Positions 25,407-37,904 of a stretch of 64,000 nt of DNA are shown here, piece by piece (positions within the stretch are counted from its first letter, which is position 1; each line of letters starts with the position of its first letter). Source of the stretch: Cycas panzhihuaensis (Eukaryota; Cycadophyta); NCBI GenBank assembly GCA_023213395.1, contig CM041465.1, positions 145,707,741-145,771,740 of the forward strand, in the 5' to 3' direction. The notes beneath the pieces were generated by a model. It did no database searches. It was not told where the DNA came from and saw only the letters and a program-made list of their open reading frames with translations. A program made the position numbers and the translations under genes.

Positions 25407-25975
25407 ATTTATAAATTATATAGTAATATATCATATTATATCACAATAGATTGATATAAAAATTTATAAGTTAATTGACCTTTTTATCATTTTAATTTAA
25501 AACAATTATATTATTTATGTATGGATATAAATATCATCAAACAATATATTTATCTTTATGTCATTCTTCCAGTGTCACCTAGTTATATCCTTGTGCTGCA
25601 ATCAAATCATTGACTGCGCTATATACTTTACCATTGCATGTCTTATATTGTTGTGGTGAATAGACTACATATTAGGTTTTCGAAATTATTTTAATCACTC
25701 TCACTCAAACATAAGAAACAAGACATAAACATTCCTATAGTTAATAAATTATTTATGAGAGCCCTTACATTAAGCAATCAAGTGAACATTGGTTTATTCT
25801 ACACAAATGACTATGAGTCTAGTCATAAGAATTGAGATTGTTCTTGAAATTCAATTATAGTGCAGCCTCTCACACGACGGTGACAGCACAAGCTTCTAAA
25901 ACCTTATTGCTGCAAGTGGAATATCATAGGACAAAGCAAGTTCTCTAAAGTGGCAATCTAAGAAGTATTAATTTA
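25405..25975 (+). other. Leader sequence between microsatellite and gag
   Basis: AT-rich, no coding domain. It presumably continues the leader of element E downstream of the repeat. Confidence 0.5.
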
Positions 25976-27105
25976 TTGATTATGCAAGAAAATTACTGGA
26001 ATCGCACATATACTATTATTAAGATGACGATCACTGAGGAAATGACTAATAACTCAGTTCAAAAAGATATCATCGAACTGATTACTCAAGCAATCCACGA
26101 AGCAGTTCAGACATTAAACACTCTTTTAAATCATACTTTACATCAGAGTTTGGACAAATTGACAATCGTGATAACAAGTTGAAAAGAGTCACTAGGCACG
26201 TATTAGAAATCGTAATATAAAAAATAATTAGGTCCTCAAATGTCTCCATTAAATATTGAAAATGAATCTATTAGAAAATATCTTAATGATTATCAAAGTT
26301 TGACCCCTGATGAATATAAGATAATGGGTTTCTAAGCATATTTTAAGTATTTATAATCCACATAGTCACAAGAAAAGAAAAAAATAAAAATGATTACAAT
26401 ATAACATTTCAATAGTGGGTAAAAATCAGATGAGCCTAGGGTATAAATCCAACAAATAGAAAACTACTTTTATCTAGTAGAAATTGAACCAACAAAACAA
26501 GTTTCCTTGGCTACCCTATACTTGGACAGGATAGCATGTAAATGGTGGTAGTGTCTTGAATGAACTTCATTTCTAGATCAACTACCGACCTAGAAGAAGT
26601 TTATCCATCTATTCATTGAGTGATTTAGAACAGTAACCAACATGATTACTATTATAAATTAGAAAAATTAAAATAAAAGAGTTATGTGAAGAATACAACA
26701 CGCCCTTCACAAAGCCAGGCTATGCGTTAGAAGACATCCCAACTCATTGACTATTCTAATTATATATAGACGACCTGATAATAGAGATCCATGCTGATGT
26801 TAATGTCCAATAACCAAAAGATCTTAATAAGGCAATACAGTTAGCCATAATACATGAAGGTAAGTTGAATGCCTTATGCAAGATTCATATAAATCCCTAT
26901 ATTCCTCCACTTATTTGATATAATCCATTACCAAGTGCTTAATATAAACCATTATCAATCAATTTGAATCGATTTACCAAACCAATTGTTCAAAAAATAA
27001 GAACAAAATAAGAAGAGTTAATAAAAAATGACATGTTTCAGATATGAAGAGAAGTGGGGACATGGGCATAAGTGTTAAAGGAACCAATTATATATAATTA
27101 GATTA
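25976..27105 (+). pseudogene. Element E gag (broken)
   Basis: A 68-residue frame from 25976 (IELITQAIHEAVQTLNTLL) is followed by gag-core blocks with stops: IQQIENYFYLVEIEPTKQV, LATLYLDRIACKWW and FIHLFIE near 26450-26620. Around 27028-27078 it reads CFRYEEKWGHGHKC, a zinc knuckle with its second Cys changed to Tyr. The layout fits gypsy gag. Decay is heavy. Confidence 0.75.
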
Positions 27106-27720
27106 CTAATTAACGATAATATTGATGAACAACAGTAAGGGTTAGAAAATAATCAAGGAAATTATCATCACTATGAACATCATGAAAGCTACATTAATCT
27201 TGAGGTTAACAACCTAAAAATGTCATTATCATCTATGAGTAGTTTTAATGAATCAAATACATTAAAATTATAAGGATCTATAAAAAATCAAGTTGTTATA
27301 ATCTTGATAGATTTAAGTAGCACTTATAATTTCTTTAATTGAAATTATGCTCAATAATTGAGGTTATTCCCATTAAGGACTCCCCATTTCTAAGTAACTG
27401 TTAAAGGAAGACAGGAAATATCAGGCTAGGGTGTGATGAAGAATCTTAATCTCATAGTAAGTAATGTCAACATTATAGAAGATTTTTACATCATTGATGT
27501 CAAAGGTGTAGATATTATGTTGGGTAGTCAATGGCTCAGTACACTTGGAAGCTTCAAAATGAATATTAATAAGCAATTCATACGACTTAAGAAAGAAGGA
27601 AGAAGCATCATATTTTTAGGAAAAAGAATGAGCAAAACTAAAGTTATATCATACAAGAATATGGATGAAGAAAGTAAGAAGCATCCACAAGGTATAAAAG
27701 CTCAATTTTTCATGTTCTAA
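27106..27720 (+). pseudogene. Element E gypsy-type protease
   Basis: ILIDLSSTYNF near 27302 corresponds to the LIDSGSTHNF active site, with Gly/Ser positions altered. The open frame 27433-27720 has VKGVDIMLGSQWLSTLGSFKMNI, a typical protease-RT spacer block (ADIILGxxWL..LG). The catalytic D-S-G is degraded. The frame ends without any RT motif. Confidence 0.82.
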
Positions 27721-27927
27721 GAAGAAATTAAACTGACAAATACAAAACTAAAATATGCAAAACGTCCTAAAACATGAAAAAAGTTACTCGGGTCTTCAAC
27801 CAAAAGTATATTCTAATAAATGCTTGCAACATCTGAATAATACCCTCATGGACACTAAATCACTGAATGATAACATTCATTTAAAGGACTACAATCATTT
27901 GACTATGTTTCATGGGCAAAACATCTT
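27721..27927 (+). other. Tail between protease and 3' LTR of element E
   Basis: A 66-residue frame (27755-27955) gives no recognised domain. The purine-rich run cttaaggagaa at 27925-27935 may be a degraded polypurine tract. Confidence 0.45.
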
Positions 27928-28171
27928 AAGGAGAAACCTCCTTAAGACTAATTAATTAAATTATTAAGTCATTGGGCACCTCTGAATAGTTATGACCTTT
28001 ATGAAGGGGGCTATTCTACATATATAAATATTCTCTTTGATATAACATTCTTCATTACTTATTCTTTATAATTAATCATTTGGTCTGTTTGACCATTCAA
28101 TATTCCCAAGTGCATTTGTGAATTCAATAAAATTAGGCTTTATCTTCCAGTTATGGAGTAGGTTTGTAACA
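27928..28171 (+). repeat. 3' LTR of element E
   Basis: Aligns with 20001-20243 to the end (GTTTGTAACA). The first bases are altered, so the start is inferred from the alignment. Confidence 0.8.
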
Positions 28172-29089
28172 AACAACTTATGAAGTCAATCCAATAGTGT
28201 AAAGTACAAACCATGCTTATGTTGAAATGGTTATAAGTGATAATCCTACTACAAACTAGATAGATATTAATATGCTACAGGAGAAACTTCAGGATAGAAG
28301 GGTCATCTAGACAAAACCCAAAACATAGAAATAACATCCCTCTTGCTTGTAATTATAGAAGTCTTTTATCCCCTATTGATAATTAATAATAAAAACTTTT
28401 AGCACCAACTCAATTCTCTTGCTAAAATTATAATGAGATGGATAAAGAGAAGCTAAAGTAGATGAATATATCTCTATAGAATTTATTAAGGAAGCAACCT
28501 ATAAGCATCGCGATCAACTTAGAAATGAGGCATGTTGCCCTATTGTCTTGAGATGATTTATGGGATGAATAGAGTCATGTTATATAGCATAACCTAGAGA
28601 CAAATGAAGGTAGATTGGGTGCCAACCCCTTTTGAAAAAAGTAGATGTAAGGTAAATATTTATTTGGATAAACCACAAATGCTAGTTGAGATATAACCAT
28701 TGTCATGGAGATGCAGATGATATACACTAGCTTATACAACTTAGTAATGCAAGTGTGAAAATAAGACATGGTTTCACACATAAATACCCAAATATGCAAG
28801 CTAATGTTAACTATGGCTAAGAGATATGGGAAATTTCCAGTGATGCAAATAAAATTGAGAAAGGAGGCAAATACATGTAACGATGGGGAATGCACTAAAC
28901 ATTAGATTAATATGCAAGCACTTGCATTCAAAGCTATAGAGTTCAAGCACATACAATGGCTACTTAACCAACAAATAAGAGATAATATAGAGGAAGCAGA
29001 TGCCCAACACGTAGTGACCTTGGTCTCGTAGGCATAAATCCTAAATATAATAGAGCAGGTATAAATCCTCAATACAAGTGAAGATACAA
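28172..29089. other. Unassigned AT-rich DNA
   Basis: No recognisable protein domain on either strand. A 106-residue minus frame at 28575-28895 has no similarity I recognise and is probably chance. Confidence 0.4.
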
Positions 29090-29500
29090 ATACTAGAAGA
29101 ATGAGACTTCGTAAAAAAAGAGAAGAGACTAAATAGGAGCATAGTGGCTTTAATATGAAATGATTGAATTAGAGGTCAAGAGTAGAGAAGAAGCAAATGC
29201 AAGCAAGGATGGAGTAACCAACAATTTGTAAGGAAGGTGGTATTAATGAGCACCAAGATCTTCACATCCCTTATAGATATAGGAGGGATTGGGAGGATTT
29301 GAAACATCTCTTAAGGTCCACTTATATCTATAGGGGGTTCTAAGGACCCCGGTGTTCATCGACGCCACCTTCCTCACAAATTATTGGTTATTGCTTCCTT
29401 GCTTATATTTTCTTCTTCTTTGCTCTTGTCCCCTTATTCCATCAATAAGACTGCCTCCTTGCAATACTATTGCTCCTATGTCTTATCTTGAAGCATTACA
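29090..29500. repeat. Fold-back (inverted repeat) of about 0.4 kb
   Basis: Two arms are imperfect reverse complements. On the left, 'aagcaaatgcaagcaagga', 'aatttgtaaggaaggtgg' and 'cttatagatata' (about 29190-29283); on the right, the complements of 'aagcaaggaagcaataacc', 'aatttgtgaggaaggtgg' and 'ccctatagatata' (about 29317-29420). The similarity extends outwards to 'taggagca' on both sides (about 29135 and 29475). The apex around 29283-29317 is unpaired. The right arm runs directly into a gypsy RNase H relic on the minus strand (IECNAS..GAIVLQGG). Confidence 0.7.
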
Positions 29501-30420
29501 TTCTATCACAAATGGTTTTTAAAATTTTGGCATCACTAATATTGGGGTGATAGTTATAATTTCCTTAATATCCTTATAAACGTATTATATGGTGTTGTCT
29601 TATATGTATGAATCTTTCTTCATGAGATATGTTAATGATCATGTGATATTATCATACACTTTAATGAATTTCTAGTGATACCTTGCTACTTCTAAGAATC
29701 CATTAAATTTGGAGATATTTTTTTTAGTTAGCCAACTCATCATGGCTTTAATTTTTCTTAGGTTGACTTTGACTTCTCCTTAAGAGATCAAGTGCCTAAT
29801 ATACCTTGCCTCTCATTAGCCAAGGTAATATTTTAACATCTTTATATATAACTCATTATCTTATAGGAATTGTAAAGTAATATTGATGTGCTCTAAGTTG
29901 TTCCTTCCAATTTCCATTATATATGAACACATTGTCAAACAACAAAAGGATTATTTTTTAATATTAAAGGTGTAATACCTAATTCATGAGTGCTTGAATG
30001 GTTGTAAGTGTAATAGAAAGACTAAATAGCAAGACTCTAAACTCATAATGTCTCTTGTAAGTTTAAAATATGATCTTATATGTGTCTTCTACTTGACTCT
30101 ATATTTAGTAAGAGCCTATTCTCGTATCTAGTCTAGTAAAAAGGTTACTCTGTTTAGTTCTTATAGCAAGTCGTTGACGTGGGGAATTAGAAATTGATTG
30201 TTAATTGTGATCTTATTCAATATAGTAATGTATATTTGAAAAGAATTATCTTTTTTATATTAAAAAATGATTAGTGTATAAGAAATTTTGTTAGGTGTTA
30301 ATGCCCCTACTTCTAAGAATTTCTTAATAAGATATTTTATGTTTTACTTTTGTTGATGTGGGTTTCTATATGACCTTAAGTTGTTGATTATATTCTTATT
30401 TACCACTAACTAAATGGTAT
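29500..30420 (-). pseudogene. Gypsy RT and start of RNase H (relic)
   Basis: On the minus strand the order is N-K..LRSYRNPHQQK, YLIKKFLEVGAL, NKITINNQF (from about 30400 down), then GHLISKEKVKVNPRKIKAMMSW (about 29800-29740), ISKFNGFLEVARY and WSLTYLMKKDSY, and ITPILVMPKF..PFVIECNAS at 29560-29500. These are gypsy RT and RNase H blocks. Stops and frameshifts are frequent. The active-site FxDD box is not legible. It differs from the other gypsy copies here. Confidence 0.8.
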
Positions 30421-32389
30421 GGCCAATTCCTCAGTCTAATGGTTAATACATATGGCTGATCTTGCAAAGCCTTAACATACCTATTGATTATTATTTATAA
30501 GTTTGAATGTGTCTATCATGGCCAAAGGGTTTGCTATGACCTTGCTTATTTGCAACTCACCTAAGTTAACCAACCATGGCAACACCAGCTGTACTACTTG
30601 AACTACAAAAGCTTAAAATAGAGTATAACATATGTGCACAGTGAAAAACATTTGCCTAATAGATGCAACAAGTTTAAGAGAAAAGGGGTGTTTTGCAAAA
30701 ATACCTAAAACACGCTCCTAATATTAGTATCTTCGAAAAAATGATAAGAGCTAAATAATATGATTCACTCTTAGGTCATCATTCATATAAATTGATTATA
30801 AAGAAAACTAACTAGATTACTCAAATGAATTCATTGCCTAACCAATTGAATTCCTAAGGAGGAAGTCAGCCCTAAGCTAAAACATACGATATAAATATTA
30901 GAGTACTAGTATGTCACTCTACTATCAATCCCATATCTTATCCAAATAACTTATTAGTTATAAATTTATAAATAAAATCAGTACAAGTATTTGTACTTTC
31001 ACACTACATACAAAATAAAATTTAGAAATGTCATACGACTCATTATTAAATCAATCTTGTTGGATTATCTCTCCATGTAACATGCATGTCCCATACCACA
31101 TATTACATGACCTATAACCCTACATGTATCATCACTAGCTCTTATCTTAATGAGATTGCATGTTTCATACCATGCTAACAATCACCAAAATAAGGTTACA
31201 AATCTATACACTATAGGCATCACCCATGCATACAAGAATAAGAACAAGAAAGAGTCTTACTAAATCCTCACAAGAGAGAGGACTCACTCAACCCAATTTC
31301 CTGTCATAATTTCATAGGAAAGGGAACTTGCTCAATCCAAATTTATTTCATAACACAAAGGGAGACTCACTCAACCCTCAAGGAATGGGGACTCGCTCAA
31401 CCCAAATCTCATATACTAACTAAAGTTTAGCACCATCAAAATAGTCCAATGAGATTGAAACAATAATGGGCACATACATTCATGCCACTTACTAAATTAA
31501 TCCCTTACATGGGATGAAGATAATCTCTAAGAGAATCTACTATATGTTGATTTGTCTACTCTAGAATACCACCTCAAGAGTATGCTATTACTTAACATAC
31601 TTAAGCTAACTTTCTTATAAAATTCAACTATAAGAAGTTTATAAAAGCTCCTCTAAGATATTTGGATGTCTCCATTTCATCATCCTTATGAAAATCAAGC
31701 TCCCAAACCTAGTCTAACCCTCCTTAGAGATCTTTGGTTACTCTTGGGCTTCTCATTGCCTATATTCAACCTTTTTACTTTTATTGCTCTTCAAAATCAC
31801 TTCGCTTGAAGGATGATGAAGCAAAAGGATCCCTTTTCCTCTTCCTTATTTAATTAAATCCCCTTCCCATGGTGAATTAGTTGTTGTCATTAATGCCATC
31901 ATGTCTTAGTAAGCAAATCTACACTTTAGTGCTTATAATAATGTTTGTAATTATTATAGTTGAAATAATTAGTAACCACCTTTGTATCCAAGTTATTAGA
32001 GTATCTCTATGTATAGAGTCCTTTTACATCCCTCTTCTCATCCTAATGTATAAGCACCTTCGATAGGTACCCTATAAGTTGAATTTGACACTATTTTGTT
32101 AATCGATAAGAATGTTTTGGGTGAAACTATAAGAGTTTGTCAATTGCATTCTTACTTTGTATCATTATACTATTAGTACTTTAAGTAAAATGTGTGCATT
32201 TCATTTAAATGGACAATTCATCTGACTTTCTTTAGAATGCATGTATGTAATCGAGGATCCCAACTCAAATAAAATCGATTAAATCTGGCCTCAAACAAGT
32301 GTGTTATAGTCATTTTTATGGAGCTTAAAAATTAAAATTTCTCCTTTGCAAATCCTTTACTTTATAATCTGATAATCTTATTCAAATAA
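30421..32389. other. Unassigned AT-rich DNA with short degenerate repeats
   Basis: No coding domain seen. Between 31268 and 31410 the phrase 'ggggactc(a/g)ctcaaccc' occurs about four times in degenerate form (near 31270, 31322, 31365 and 31388). The stretch beyond 30421 may be the upstream part of the minus-strand gypsy relic, but I cannot support that. Confidence 0.4.
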
Positions 32390-32890
32390 GTTTGATCTTA
32401 ATGATTTATTTATGCAAGTGCAAAAAAATGTCCCTTATTTATGACTTTTTATTCCATGTCTTTGTAATCATACACATGTAATTCTTACTTGGTGGATTAT
32501 TTGCAAAAATATGAAATGTTTTCCTTTACCTATCATCCTTTTCTTTCGCAACTTTGAAACTTAGTTATTATAAGTTTATACTTGGTGATCCATTTGTAAA
32601 ATTATGATAAGCTCTTCGCTTATGACTTTACTTTATACTTTTGCAACTTAATCATCCCAAGTTTATACTCGATGGTCCATTTATAAAATTGTAAGGAGCT
32701 CTTTACTCACAACCTTTATTTTCATGACTTTGCAACTTGACATCCGTAGGGTCTCACTAGGTGACTCATTTATAAAGATGTGAAAGGTTATCCTCTTGTA
32801 ACCTTTGCTTAGTAACTTTATAACTTAACCTACAGGAGCCCATACTCATTAACCTAAATATAAAAATGTAAAATGTTTCCTTTGGTAAAA
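32390..32890 (+). repeat. Diverged tandem repeat, about 88-bp unit, six copies
   Basis: Units begin near 32398, 32478, 32571, 32659, 32747 and 32835. Each has 'aagttta-act-g-tg-tcatttataaaatt', then 'aggctctt-cttatgac-ttt', then 'ttgcaactta-tcat'. Spacing is mostly 87-94 bases. Units 3 and 4 are the most alike. Confidence 0.75.
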
Positions 32891-34141
32891 CCTGGCTTGA
32901 AGGCCCTCTTCAAATAGTCAAAAGTTCTCCCTCTAATATTTATTTATAAACTTCTACTAATCATTAGAAAGGTAAAAGTATGCTCTTCACTTTCGAATGA
33001 CTTACAAAAGCTAAAAAATAATTTAAATTAGTCATTCCCCCCTTCAAACATACTAGCTTATAGAGTTTTCCTAGGGTTTGTAACATTAGAGTTTTAACCC
33101 TATAACTTTAATTCAACAATTTTTTTTTTCTATAGACTTCCACCACTTATTAGAAAGTTAGAAAACCCCTATTTAACCTAGTGGACTCATCTTTTATGAA
33201 ATGTGTAAGGGGTTGTTGAATATTGTGCCCCAACGAAGTCATGAAGGTCTTTAAATCTAACTCCCACTCTTACATTACTTTTCCCCTTATTCTTGCCTCA
33301 TTTATATCATGTGCTCCCTTGTATGTACTACCCATCTGAGTAATATGGTTACTTTTGTATTATGCAAGCAACAAACAAAAAGTGATTTTATATTAACTAA
33401 GGTATAAAAAGGAAAACGACAACTAACTTGACTCTATATAAACTATAATCTTTACACAAAAATATTTACTAAGCTAGAAGACCAAAATGGTGCATCTCTA
33501 CACAACTTGAAGTATGAATTGAGTATTCATCTCACATAAGATGAGAAAAACTAAGAAAGAAAAATATATTTTACATATTTTCCAAAGATATAATATGGAC
33601 AAGGAAGGTTATAAAATTGAGTCCTTACAATATCCTAGCTTCTTATATCACTTTGATCATATAACAATGAATAAGTACTCTACTGGCCTTTTTTTTTAAA
33701 GTAATTACACCATCCTATATAAGGATATTAATTAAGATAGTGGAGGGATGAAGCCATTTAATTAGATATTAATTAGTATTTTCCTTCAATGCGGAATATG
33801 ATTAGCTCTTTGAGGTTCATGGTATATGCCTCTAATGTTTTTACTCATTGACCACCCGATGTGGCATTCATGGTACTGATTAACAATACACATCTATGCT
33901 CTAATGGCATATTCATGTATTATTAAGCTTATATTATGTCACTTCCCTCTTGATTTAATTACTTCACCACTTGTTTATGACTCAAAATTTTTTAATAAGG
34001 TAAGAGAAATAGATTAGTTTCATAACTATATATTTATCTATGAAAGTATAAGTGTTTCATAAGATATAAGAATAAGGACTTTTGATTTTTTAATGTATCT
34101 CTTGATCTTTAATATTTGAGATGTGGTTGTCACGATTTAGT
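32891..34141. other. Unassigned AT-rich DNA
   Basis: Nothing recognisable on either strand. It ends where the gypsy B LTR begins. Confidence 0.4.
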
Positions 34142-34556
34142 TAGACGTATCCTCTCACAGGTGCTCCTTAAGATAGCAAAATAATGACAATTACAACCAC
34201 TTTATTCTAACTAATAGGGCAAGCAAATTATTAGAAAATCTCATAAGAACACAAGAGCACTAATTAATCACAAAAAATAAAGAGTATTGCAACACAACCT
34301 TTACAAAAGTAATATCAACCTAACCATCTTTTACAATTTACAACCTTTATATAAACAAAAGAGGGTCTTTCATATACAATCCTATTGGTGGCCCAGGTAG
34401 CTTTATATTCTATTGGACAACATAGTAGGCTTGCATACCATTAGCCAACGTATCGGCTCATAAACCATGTTCTATAACTAACCTTATCTCTTAACCTCCT
34501 AGTAGCTCTCCGCATAATAGTACTTTACATAACTTAGCGAGATGAGTTATGTAATA
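34142..34556 (-). repeat. 3' LTR of gypsy B
   Basis: 415 bp, sharing long stretches with 4035-4416 (gtatcctctca..ggtgctcctta, ttctattgga, cttatctcttaacctc, gatgagttat). The terminal TG has become TA. The right edge is set by the adjoining polypurine tract. Confidence 0.8.
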
Positions 34557-34567
34557 GGTCCCCTCCC
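34557..34567 (-). promoter_or_regulatory. Polypurine tract of gypsy B
   Basis: GGGAGGGGACC on the minus strand directly before the LTR, matching the tract at 18658-18670. Confidence 0.8.
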
Positions 34568-35962
34568 TTGAGATGTTAAGTCCTTGAGGCATTTGAGATG
34601 AGGGTGCTTCTTGATAAAATCATTAGATTCCCAAGTTGTTTCATCGAAGTTATAGCTTTCCCACTATATTAAATATTCTAAAATGGATTGATTCTAGAGA
34701 TGGTATTATCTACTAGCCAATATATATTATGGAGGTATATTCAGGGTTTTCTCTTCATCCAAAATTAGTAAGGTTATCTAGGGGATATGGGTTTTGCTTA
34801 GATACTTTTAGAGATAGGAAACATGAAAAACATTATAGATGTTGGTGGTGGGGGGAAGGTCGAGAGCGTACGTGACTTTACCAATATGTTTAAGGACTTT
34901 ATAGGGGCCATAATATCGAGGGCTAAGTTTGTGGTTCTTATGATGGCGAAGGGATTGTTGCTTATAAGGTTGTAGACTAAGGAATACAAGATCACTAATA
35001 TTGAAGGAGCGATTAAAATGGTGACAGTTTGCTAATTGTTTCATTCGATTATAGGCCGTGGATAAGTTTTATTTAAGGGTGTGGAGAATTTGATCTATGT
35101 GCTATAATTTTTGTTATACTACTGTCGTGCGGAGGTTGGAAGCCAAGGTGTGGTGGGACGATGGGAGATACCCATAGAGAGTCAAAAATAGGAACATTCC
35201 AATGGTTGAATGATGTGAGAAGTTGTACCAATGCTCATCTAGGGCTAGCCATGTTGTCCATTTAGACTAGTAGTTATATGTAAAGTAGCGTAAGTAGGTC
35301 TCTAGAGTTTTGTTAAGGACCTCTGATTAGCCATCGGTATGTGGATGGTATGCCAAGCTCATATTAAATAATGTTTCTAAGGCACGAAATAGATCTTGCT
35401 AGAAGGAGTTAATGAATTTAGGATCTCAGTCATACACTATAGTGGATGGAAAACCATATAAGTAAAATATTATCTAGAGGTAAATATTAGTGATACATGA
35501 ATCCTTATAGGTTGTGTAGATAGGCAGGAAGTAGGCGTATTTTATCAACCTATCTAGAACTACTAAAATAGAGTCAGATTTGGTAGATAAGAGTAAGTAC
35601 GTTATATAATCCATGGCAATATCTTACCATTTACCTTGTGGGACATGCAAAGGTTGAAAGACACCTGGTTGGGGTTTCCTATCAGCTTTGTTATAATGGT
35701 ATGTATCGTATTCTGAGACAAAGATAATGATGGTGGATTTCATTTCTAGCTAAAAGAAGTCAAATTATATCCTATGATAAGTTTTCTCAAAATCAGAATG
35801 GCCACCAAAAGGGGAAGAATGATATTTTGATAAAATCTGAGCAGTGAAAGCTGAGTGGAGGTGTTTGAATATGTGATTTTAGTATAAGAGAATATTGTTA
35901 CGGATGGACCAATCCTTATGAGTATGGACTTTATCAGCCTAGTGTGAGAAATCTGGTTAGGA
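34568..35962 (-). pseudogene. Gypsy B integrase (relic)
   Basis: The clearest frame, 34808-35044, reads SLQPYKQQSLRHHKNHKLSPRYYGPYKVLKHIGKVTYALDLP and NVFHVSYL, the integrase C-terminus, equivalent to 18240-18420. The segment up to 35962 holds decayed catalytic-core blocks in several frames, including reverse-strand equivalents of the DFITGL and YHPQTDG regions near 35600 and 35330. The region 34568-34800 would carry the chromodomain-like tail. Confidence 0.78.
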
Positions 35963-36510
35963 TTAGTTAACCATGGTTAAGTCTTGTATCCACATCAGTT
36001 GTGAGGAAGAAATGGCATGAATGGCAGGGTCCTCAGTTTGACAGGTGTTATCGTCAAGTGTAGGCGAAGGTAGCCTCGAGAGGGCATCTACCATAATGTT
36101 ATCTTTTCTCTTTTTATATGTGACTATAAAGTCAAAAATTTGAAGGCGATCGACCCATTTAGCCTGCTCTTCTGAGAGGAATGATTGATCTAATAAGTAA
36201 CAAAGGCTATTGTGATTAGTGCGGATAATAAATTTAGAACCAAGTAGTTGACAATGTGAAATATGGCCCATATTTCTTTTTGATAGGTAGACAATATACA
36301 CTTATGATCTTTGAGTTTTTGACTTTTAAAAGCAATGGTGTGGAAGTCCTATATTAAGATTACACCCAGTCCAAACCCAGAGGCATCACATTCTAATTAG
36401 AATGGTTAAGGAAAGTCAAGTGAGGCCAAAACTGGGGTGGTTGTCATAACTTCCTTTAAATGGAGGAAGGCCTAATTGGCCTTTAGATTTTGAGACAGTG
36501 AATTTGGAAT
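35963..36510 (-). pseudogene. Gypsy B RNase H (relic)
   Basis: Frame 35963-36301 reads GSKFIIRTNHNSLCYLLDQSFLSEEQAKWVDRLQIFDFIVTYKKRKDNIMVDALS. Upstream on the minus strand come AFLHLKEVMTTTPVLA, ECDASGFGLGVIL and FKSQKLKDHK (36500-36300). This matches RNase H of the 16.8-kb element, including the ECDASG aspartate. The RT domain is cut off near 36510. Confidence 0.88.
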
Positions 36511-37109
36511 GATTATACTTTTGTGTTTTTTTTGGGTAATTTTTTTTTTTTTTATGTTTTTTTAGAAATCTGACTTCACTATCTTATTAGAAACGACATT
36601 TTGAACACTTTTTTCTTCTGTCATAAATTTAAATTCCGTCATTTAGGGCTTTATATTTGTAATTTTTAGAAAATTTTACCTATTTATTATTATTTGTAAA
36701 TTTTATGGGAAAAAAAATCACAAAATAAGGCAAAATAACATGCATCTAGATTTAGAAAAATTATTAATTTAGCAGCAAGTTTATCCGCTTTTTGCCCTTT
36801 ATGGATTTTGTATTAAAATTTTTAAAAATATATTTAGAAACATTGTACTTAAGTAAGGGAAATCTTAAATCAAAAGTAACATCTGATTCCCCTACTAAAT
36901 ATAATATGTTTTTTTTTTAATTTCTACACATAGCATAAAGTAACACATAAAGTAGCAACAATAACAAAGTAAGCACAGAAGGCAAGCAAGCACATTTGGA
37001 ATCTTTTCATTTTAGTTTTCAGTTTAAGTTATTCGTAAATAACTTGTATTATTTATTAAAAGGAATCTCATTTATATGATTTATATCATCAGTTCTTAAC
37101 TTGTGTGCA
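36511..37109. other. Unassigned AT-rich DNA
   Basis: It contains a T-rich run at 36527-36568 next to the truncated end of gypsy B. No coding features seen. Confidence 0.4.
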
Positions 37110-37904
37110 TACTCGTATTAGTTAAAATATACCACGGTTGACTGAAGTTTGGTATAAAGGGAGGTGTAAGTTTTATACTGGGTCTAATATTAACTAGAAT
37201 AGTGGTGGAAGGATAGGTTAGCCATACCTATGGCCTCTAATTAGGGTTAATCCTGATAACTACTCAGAAAAATTGAAAACTTTAATCAAAATTAAAATAT
37301 ACCTGGTATAATATCTATCATAACCGTGGGATACGTATGTACTGTTTAACTCTTCAAAGAAGGTATATAGTTGCTCACTAGTGAACTGGGTGAGGACTAA
37401 GAGTACCTAGGCTCCACAGTGACTTGGATTTCATCACTAAGCATAGGTATAGGTATCGTAGGTGAAGGGCCTCATACATATACTAGAAGCCCCCTTAAGC
37501 ATCAATACCTCATCTACTTTGAACTTGAGATAGAGGTTTGGGTTCAATCATATATCCTACATCAGACTTGGGTTTTTAGTTGTGTGCATCCACATGTTGG
37601 CTTCTAGGTAGGCATAATCTTGATTTTATGATAACATAACATATCATTTAGCTTTGTGATCCTTATATTGCCATTTGTACACATCATCAAACCCTACTGC
37701 GTTAGTAGTATTTGCCACAAATGTTGGTGGCCTATTATCATTACTTGCTACTTAATCATATTTCTCCCTTTTACGCCAAGTGTATTAGCCACACGTGTCA
37801 TCTTCATTTACTTTTTCTTCACTATCTCTTTTACTTCATTATTTTTATCATATTTTCTAAATTTAAGCAAAATATAAATTGCATCTTAAAAAGGAAAGAC
37901 AATT

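Larger units (their letters stand above)
34142..36510 (-). mobile_element. Ty3-gypsy element B (minus strand), 3' half
   Basis: The order on the minus strand is RNase H, integrase, polypurine tract and 3' LTR. Its LTR is of the same type as that of element A (4035-4416). The RT, gag and 5' LTR are missing: the match stops near 36510, before a T-rich run. A and B together cover the whole family but lie in an order that cannot be one element. Confidence 0.85.

Noticed and set aside
28575-28895. 106-residue minus-strand frame with hydrophobic stretches
   Set aside because: AT-rich sequence often gives Phe/Ile/Tyr-rich frames; no homologue recognised and no regulatory context.
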